A stretch of 64,000 nucleotides of DNA from Bacteroidales bacterium (lineage in GTDB: Bacteria > Bacteroidota > Bacteroidia > Bacteroidales > Muribaculaceae). The notes under the pieces were generated by a model, which was not told the DNA's origin, did no database searches, and was given only the letters and a program-made list of their open reading frames with translations. Shown here in pieces: positions 58,656-64,000 of this stretch (positions are counted from its first letter, which is position 1; each line of letters starts with the position of its first letter). The stretch spans positions 1 through 64,000 of the forward strand of contig CAJTEX010000011.1 of NCBI GenBank assembly GCA_910575615.1. The letters run 5' to 3'. The position numbers and the translations under genes were made by a program.

Positions 58656-61600
58656 TTATTTTACCACTGTCTTAAGGATGTGCCCTGCGGCCTTGACGAT
58701 GTAGACACCGGGGGCCAACGCGATGGTCTCTCCGGCCACGGCGGTTCCTGAGCGCAGTGCCATTCCGGCCATGTCGTAGACAGTGTAATCACATTCCGAC
58801 CCGAAGAGCAGGCCGCCTGCGACAGCTCTCACCCCGGGGGTTGCAGTCCCATCGACAGCCATCACCGAGGATGTCCCTGTAAGGACAAGGGGCACTTCCC
58901 GGCTGAGGTCGCCGAGCTTGGCCGTCAGAACATACTCTCCGATGGCTCCAGCGACAGGGGTCACATTGTCACCGTCGAAGCTGAACGCTCCGCTGTCGCC
59001 GCTCCATTCGACCCCGTCAGACACGCGGAACGCCTTGGAGACCTGTCCCATATGGTCGTCTGAATCCAGGAACACCGTGGAGGCGTAAAGACGCGCGTAG
59101 TCATCATCGGCGAATCCCGACAGCATCGGAAGCATGTCGTCTCGGCGCGACCAGCCTTCGCCGAAGTCTGTCGCTGCAAGCTCAGATGTCAGCAGCGCGC
59201 CATCCTCAGCCTCAAGGTCGTGGATGACCTGGCGGTCGTAATAGACCGCGTCAAAAGAGGTCTTGTTGCCTCGGCCTACGAAGACACCGATATTGGCAGG
59301 GGCCTCAATCGTGCTGACCACGCGTCCGGCCTGGTAGACACGCGTGAGCGTGGTGGTTTTGGATGAGAGGTCATAACTGCCGACTATTCCACCGGCATTC
59401 TTCTCCGCCGTCACGGTGCCCATGTTGTAGGCATCGGTCACAAAGGGGTCGCCACGTCCGACGATACCGCCGGCACCTGCCGTCGTGGAGCCGAGCGAGC
59501 TTTTGGTGTTGCTCACATTGCCCAGGTTGAACGACCTCTCGACCACTGGCTGCGAGCCACGGCCGATGATGCCTCCGGCGGTGGAGCTGGTAGCGGTCAC
59601 ATTTCCGGCGTTGTAGCTGTCAGACACCGTCATGTTGGTGTAAGCGTAACCCAATATGCCCGCGATTTCCGTGCCGCCGTTTACCTCACCGAGGTTACGG
59701 GAGCCTGTGATGGCGCTTTCTTTGCTGGCATATCCGGCGACACCACCCACATCGGTGGTGCCGGTTACCTTCCCGGCGTTAACACCTCCGTCAATGACGG
59801 TGTTCACCATATTGCCTACGACACCGCCGGTCTTGGTGGTGCCGGTGACCGCGCCATTGTTGCGCACATCCACAATACGTATCTCCGCGCCGTTGGCATA
59901 GCCAACAACACCTCCGGTCTGTGATTTGCCGGTGATGCCACTGTTGTTGACACACTCCTGCACCAAGGCCGAGCCTGTGGCCTGTCCTACAAGGCCGCCA
60001 AGGTTGGAGGTCGAAGCCGACGACAGCACCTCACCATTGTTCACGCAATTCTGCAGCGTGCCGGCGAGAATGCCGACCAACGCGCCGACACTGCCCTTGC
60101 CGCTGATTGAGGAACCGCCGCCGATGGCAAGATTCTTGACCACACCGGAGGCGCCTACACGTCCGAAAAGTCCGACTCCGTCGACAGTCTCCTCGACGTA
60201 TATGTTGTCAATCATCCGGCTGCCGCCGTCAAAGATGCCATTGAACTCTACCAGCCCGTTGCCGGCGATCGGCGTGAACTGCGCGCCGTCCATATCTATG
60301 TCGGCGGTCATCAGGAAATGTTTCCCCGCATAATCCTGGCCGGAAGCGGCCATATCGGCGGAAAGCTTATCGAGGTCGGCAGCCGACTCAATCAGATAGG
60401 GGCTTTCGGCGGTGCCGTCACCGTTGAAAATGTCGGCCAGCGCGGCAATCGACAACGAACGGCTGCGGCCTCCGTCGAGCGTGGCGGTCAGCTCATCCTT
60501 GACATAAGTATCGGTGTTTGTCACAAGCAGCTTGTCTCCTGAGATGCTGAACGCCACACCATCCCTGAGCGACCACACAAGCCCTTCGGCCACCGCGAGG
60601 GTCGCGTCAGCGGCAAGCTGCTCACATCCCATCCCGTCGGCAAACCATACTGGCATGGACGCCAGGCGCGAGGCCTCCTCGTCGGCAAACATCGCCAACC
60701 GGGGATAACGCCCGTCAGTCGCCAGCCATTTCCCTTCCATGCCAGCCACGGGGAGCGTGGCGACGGTCAGGGAGGCGGTCGGCAACGCCGTCACACCGTC
60801 AAACGGCGTGCCCGACATTACTATCTGGCTGTCATAATACACATTTTCAAACGTTCCGCCGGCATCCTTGCCTATCGCGGCCCCTGAATTGTCGCGCGAT
60901 GACAGAATCTCAATCTGCCCGATTGACAAAGCGTTGGAGACCACGCCGCCCGCCTTGCTGTCGGTGACGATTCCGGCCACCTCAGAGCCTGCAGACAACC
61001 GGCCCGTGTTGATCACATTCTTGACTGTCCCTTTGTTGAGGCACACAATGCCGCCGACGGTCTTGGAACCTGAAGGGCCTCCCGCCACATCACCATTGTT
61101 CTGGCAGTTCTCCACCAGACCCTCGTTGTGATACACGATTCCGGCCATGGCGCCACCATTGCCGGTGGCCGAGAGCCGTCCCTCGTTATAGCAATCGATT
61201 ATGCGGCTGTCGCCATAAGCCACATACGCTATTCCGCCCGAGAAACCTGTGGTTGTCGGTATGTCGGCATAGTTGCGGCAATTCTCCACAGTGCCGTAAA
61301 GCACCGCCACGAACGGGGCGAAATTGCGGAAGATGTCAAAACTGCAACTGCCGTCTATGGTCAGGTTCTTGACAACGCCGTCGGAGTAGACCGTGCGGAA
61401 AAGCCCGACATTCATCACACTGTTTGTCCGCGAGTCGAGGGTAAGGTTCTTTATCTTGTGGTTTCCCCCGTCGAAAACCCCGTTGAACGCAAGCTCGGCC
61501 GAATTGAACGCCATCGGGACGAACGCCGTGCCGGCCATGTCTATGTCAGCGGTCATCAGGAAATGCTCGCCGGTGAAGTCAAGCCCTTGGGCATTGGTGG

Positions 61601-63167
61601 CGTCGGAGAGCTTCATCAGGTCATTGGCGTCGGAGATGAGGTATGGCGATCCGGCAGTGCCCTCTCCCTGGAAAATCACAGGATAGACACTCACCAGCAG
61701 CCTCTTCTCACTGTTGCCCAGGTAAGCGTGGAGCTGTATGTCGACCTTCTTGTCGCCACGGGTAACCGAAATCTGGTTGCCCGACATAGTGGCCGCGGAG
61801 TTGCGGTTCATCTCCCATTCCACATCATTGGCGGAGCTGACCGAAAAGTCAGAGGTCACCTTGATGGCGCGGTCGCCGTCAGCCAGGAATATCGGAGTGG
61901 CACCGAGGATGGCCGCCTCGGTGTCGGCTGTGTTGGCCAGGCGGGGATACATGCCCTCGCTGAAGACCCACACCGTATTGTCAAAGCCCACGATTCCGGC
62001 CGCGGAGGTAAGCTGCGCCGTGGTGAGGCCGTTTGACTGGCTGCAAACGCCTGTGATCTGGGAATCATACCAGGAGTTGACAATGGTGGCCCGGGTGTGA
62101 TTGGCCCCGACAAGCTCCACACCCTCGTGGCGGGCGGTCATGGCTGTGAACACCGGCCCCATGTTGAGACTGTTCTCGATGACCAGCTCGGAGTTGTCGG
62201 TCGACACCTGCCCGACAAGGCCACCCACCGAAGTGGAGTAGACATTGTAGACGGTGCCCACATTGTAGCAGTCTTTTATCTTCGCGCCCTTCTCGAAAGA
62301 GTTGGTGAGCGCGCCAGATGTCCCGGTCGACGATATGTAGCCCGAGTTCCAGCAACGCAGCATCTCACAGCCGCTCAATGTGCCGGTGATGCCGCCGCAA
62401 TTGTTCGCGAGGCTGCCGGAGATGGCTCCGGTGAAATAACAGTCATGGATGTGGGGCGAACTGTTGAGTTTTATGGTGACTCCGGTGATACCGCCAAACT
62501 GCACGTTGTTCTGGTTCGGGGCGAGGGAGACGATGTTGACCGAGCTGCCGCAACCCTCCACCTGACCGTAGTTCTGACCAATCACACCTCCGGCGTTGGA
62601 GGTAGATGTTATGGAGCCTGAGACGGTGCATCCCTTCACGAGTCCTTTGTTCTCACCCACAAGTCCACCCTTGTAACTGCCGTCGAGCGACTCAAACACG
62701 CCGTTGACCACATGGCAGTTCTCGATGAGCCCTTCAGAGGCCGCCGCTATGAATCCGGCGTATGAGTTGCTTGTGGTCAGGGATGGCTGGGTCAGGGTGA
62801 GGTCTTTCACCACCCCGGCGGAGCCGAGGGAGGCGAAAAGACCGATATGCTTCTTGTCGGAATTGAACTTCAGGCCTGTGATGCGGTGGCCGTTGCCGTC
62901 GAATGTACCGGCGAACTTCTTTGGCTGGTTGGCCCCGGTATGGCCGATCATCGGGTTAGAGCTTACCGTCAGGTCGGCTTCGAGACGCAGGGTCATGCCC
63001 GCCATGTCATTACCGTCAGTGACCAGTTGGGCCAGCTCATCGAGGTCGGCAGCCTTGGTTATCAGATAAGGGGTCTCGGCGGAACCGTCACCGCCGCTGA
63101 ATGTCTGCGCCATGGCCGACAGCCCCATCATCGCGCCGGACGATAGCAAAAGCAGTATTCGTTTCAT
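58656..63167 (-). CDS. Giant secreted GLUG-repeat protein with sorting tail
   Basis: 1503 residues. Signal peptide (MKRILLLLSSGAMMGLSAMA), then three large modules that each begin with F-x-G-(D/E)-G-T/S-A-x-(S/T)-PYLI at about residues 23, 498 and 912. Each holds ADIDMxGxxFxPI, FNGxFDGGxxxIxNL, GLFxxVxxxGVVKNLxI and many short GG(I/V)VGxxxG repeats (GLUG motifs, a parallel beta-helix). C-terminus (about 1430-1503) is a sorting-like domain ending in GETIALAPGVYIVKAAGHILKT. Likely an adhesin or glycan-binding surface protein. It lies 57 bp from the upstream subtilase stop without its own promoter, so the two are cotranscribed. Confidence 0.85.
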   Translation of the reverse strand: MKRILLLLSSGAMMGLSAMAQTFSGGDGSAETPYLITKAADLDELAQLVTDGNDMAGMTLRLEADLTVSSNPMIGHTGANQPKKFAGTFDGNGHRITGLKFNSDKKHIGLFASLGSAGVVKDLTLTQPSLTTSNSYAGFIAAASEGLIENCHVVNGVFESLDGSYKGGLVGENKGLVKGCTVSGSITSTSNAGGVIGQNYGQVEGCGSSVNIVSLAPNQNNVQFGGITGVTIKLNSSPHIHDCYFTGAISGSLANNCGGITGTLSGCEMLRCWNSGYISSTGTSGALTNSFEKGAKIKDCYNVGTVYNVYSTSVGGLVGQVSTDNSELVIENSLNMGPVFTAMTARHEGVELVGANHTRATIVNSWYDSQITGVCSQSNGLTTAQLTSAAGIVGFDNTVWVFSEGMYPRLANTADTEAAILGATPIFLADGDRAIKVTSDFSVSSANDVEWEMNRNSAATMSGNQISVTRGDKKVDIQLHAYLGNSEKRLLVSVYPVIFQGEGTAGSPYLISDANDLMKLSDATNAQGLDFTGEHFLMTADIDMAGTAFVPMAFNSAELAFNGVFDGGNHKIKNLTLDSRTNSVMNVGLFRTVYSDGVVKNLTIDGSCSFDIFRNFAPFVAVLYGTVENCRNYADIPTTTGFSGGIAYVAYGDSRIIDCYNEGRLSATGNGGAMAGIVYHNEGLVENCQNNGDVAGGPSGSKTVGGIVCLNKGTVKNVINTGRLSAGSEVAGIVTDSKAGGVVSNALSIGQIEILSSRDNSGAAIGKDAGGTFENVYYDSQIVMSGTPFDGVTALPTASLTVATLPVAGMEGKWLATDGRYPRLAMFADEEASRLASMPVWFADGMGCEQLAADATLAVAEGLVWSLRDGVAFSISGDKLLVTNTDTYVKDELTATLDGGRSRSLSIAALADIFNGDGTAESPYLIESAADLDKLSADMAASGQDYAGKHFLMTADIDMDGAQFTPIAGNGLVEFNGIFDGGSRMIDNIYVEETVDGVGLFGRVGASGVVKNLAIGGGSSISGKGSVGALVGILAGTLQNCVNNGEVLSSASTSNLGGLVGQATGSALVQECVNNSGITGKSQTGGVVGYANGAEIRIVDVRNNGAVTGTTKTGGVVGNMVNTVIDGGVNAGKVTGTTDVGGVAGYASKESAITGSRNLGEVNGGTEIAGILGYAYTNMTVSDSYNAGNVTATSSTAGGIIGRGSQPVVERSFNLGNVSNTKSSLGSTTAGAGGIVGRGDPFVTDAYNMGTVTAEKNAGGIVGSYDLSSKTTTLTRVYQAGRVVSTIEAPANIGVFVGRGNKTSFDAVYYDRQVIHDLEAEDGALLTSELAATDFGEGWSRRDDMLPMLSGFADDDYARLYASTVFLDSDDHMGQVSKAFRVSDGVEWSGDSGAFSFDGDNVTPVAGAIGEYVLTAKLGDLSREVPLVLTGTSSVMAVDGTATPGVRAVAGGLLFGSECDYTVYDMAGMALRSGTAVAGETIALAPGVYIVKAAGHILKTVVK

Positions 63168-63224
63168 CGTATAGTGGTTTGATTGTTAATCGGCCCCCAT
63201 GACTGGCAATGGAGCCGGGATTGG

Positions 63225-64000
63225 TTATCGTTTGAGGTATTTGACCGTCTCGCTGCGGTGGCCTGAGACAACATTCACGATGTAGAGGCCAGGGGCAAGA
63301 GAGCCGGTGTCGGGGATGAACTCGTCGCCGCAGCCCGAGGGGCCGGCCTCGGCCACCAGCGCGGTAGCCCCGTCGATGGTGTGGAATGTGAGGCGCGTGG
63401 CGGCCGACGGGCGGTAATGAAGCACCCGCAGCTGGCCGTCGACCATCTGCACAGAGAAATCGTCCTCCACAACCGACGGCACTCCCGACTGGGAGGCGAA
63501 ATGGTTGAGGACATACACAAGCCCGGCATACGCGTCAATCTTGCCGTAGCCCCAGGTGTTGCCCGGCTGGTCGCCTGTGAACTCGTCGTGGCGGGCTGTG
63601 GCGGCGAACACCTCCCGCAGGTTGTCGGGCGTGAGCGTCGGGCAGGCCTGGAGCCATGTCGCCACGATTCCGGCCACATGGGGGGAGGCCATCGAGGTGC
63701 CCTGGTACACCCCATAGTAATATGTCTTGCCGTTCCACTGACGAGTCGCCACCTGTTCTGTCTGCGAGTTGTTGCCATTGAAGGCCGACACGATAAGGCT
63801 TCCGGGGGCGGCGATGTCAGGCTTCATGCGCCCGTCCACTGTCGGCCCGACATTGGAATACGGGGCGATGTCATTCATCGGGAATCCCGACTCGTAGAGG
63901 GTGCCGTCGAGTTTCACCACACTGTTGCGGGAACTGTAAGAGGCGACGGTGATGATGCTCTTGCCGACACCTCCGATTTCACATGTGCCATACATGTTGT
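63225..64000 (-). CDS. Subtilase (S8 peptidase), C-terminal part, cut by window edge
   Basis: About 258 residues are visible; the frame is open to the edge, so the N-terminus with catalytic Asp and His is outside. The catalytic Ser motif GTSMASPHVAGIVATWLQA is present, preceded by YSNVGPTVDGRMKPDIAAPGSLIVSAFNG, and NTWGYGKIDAYAGLVYVLN closes the domain. A C-terminal tail (TRLTFHTIDGATALVAEAG, LAPGLYIVNVVSG, then a basic YLKR end) is of T9SS sorting type. Secreted or cell-surface serine protease. Directly upstream of the 1503-residue gene. Confidence 0.9.
   Translation of the reverse strand, partial: NMYGTCEIGGVGKSIITVASYSSRNSVVKLDGTLYESGFPMNDIAPYSNVGPTVDGRMKPDIAAPGSLIVSAFNGNNSQTEQVATRQWNGKTYYYGVYQGTSMASPHVAGIVATWLQACPTLTPDNLREVFAATARHDEFTGDQPGNTWGYGKIDAYAGLVYVLNHFASQSGVPSVVEDDFSVQMVDGQLRVLHYRPSAATRLTFHTIDGATALVAEAGPSGCGDEFIPDTGSLAPGLYIVNVVSGHRSETVKYLKR

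Overview
The window looks like chromosomal DNA of a GC-rich Bacteroidales bacterium, most plausibly of the Muribaculaceae (S24-7) type. That is inferred from protein families (type IX secretion sorting tails and a T9SS plug protein, DUF4492-cydAB, DUF4494, DUF6048/DUF6452, DUF4199 beside a family-2 glycosyltransferase), from Bacteroidetes-type promoters (-7 box TAnnTTTG with a TTTG-like -33 box), and from the lack of strong Shine-Dalgarno sequences. There is no phage, conjugative element, CRISPR array, rRNA or recognisable tRNA. Most of it is housekeeping DNA interspersed with secreted-protein genes and an unusual amount of intergenic repeat structure.

Layout. 0.2-5.9 kb: a giant secreted carbohydrate-binding-like protein, a small lipoprotein, and a His/Pro/Gly/Asn-rich secreted protein coupled to an unknown 175-residue protein. 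6.0-8.8 kb: a complete four-gene 2-oxoacid:ferredoxin oxidoreductase operon (vorDBAG-like) with its own promoter and terminator. 8.9-15.6 kb: a membrane protein, a PHP phosphoesterase, a CstA-type transporter, a beta-propeller-like protein and DNA polymerase III delta. 15.7-15.95 kb: a compact minus-strand unit with promoter, highly structured RNA, possible 29-codon ORF and perfect intrinsic terminator. 16.1-20.5 kb: thioredoxin, an ABC exporter and an AspT-like transporter, separated by long palindromic repeats. 20.6-20.8 kb: a 180-bp MITE-like element with terminal inverted repeats and a 7-bp direct duplication.

21.0-29.7 kb: a second giant paralogue of the first gene, phosphoenolpyruvate carboxykinase, and a third family member broken by an in-frame TAG. 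A pair of ~287-bp nested-palindrome direct repeats brackets pckA and the broken gene, with a 24-bp tandem array beside one copy. 29.7-38.1 kb: T9SS plug protein, uracil-DNA glycosylase, an OmpA-family protein, transketolase, a sugar MFS transporter, YggS and DUF4494. 38.2-41.3 kb: DUF4492-cydA-cydB. 41.4-56.4 kb: ROK kinase, secreted endonuclease I, a 56-residue ferredoxin, ribose-5-phosphate isomerase B, envelope proteins, a glycosyltransferase pair, aminotransferase and MATE exporter, TRIC-type channel, endonuclease III, pheS, adk and hpt. 56.5-58.4 kb: a locally AT-richer patch with a HEPN/MNT toxin-antitoxin pair and an outer-membrane barrel. 58.6-64 kb: a 1503-residue GLUG-repeat secreted protein downstream of a subtilase that runs off the window edge.

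Common theme: at least five proteins (starting points 3487, 24462, 27404, 63167 and the partial 63225 gene) end in similar C-terminal sorting-type domains, and the window also carries a T9SS plug protein. The most interesting unexplained items are the 15.7-15.95 kb RNA unit, promoters in which a run of eight G replaces the -33 box (three sites), the MITE-like element, the nested-palindrome repeats, and the nonsense-interrupted family member.
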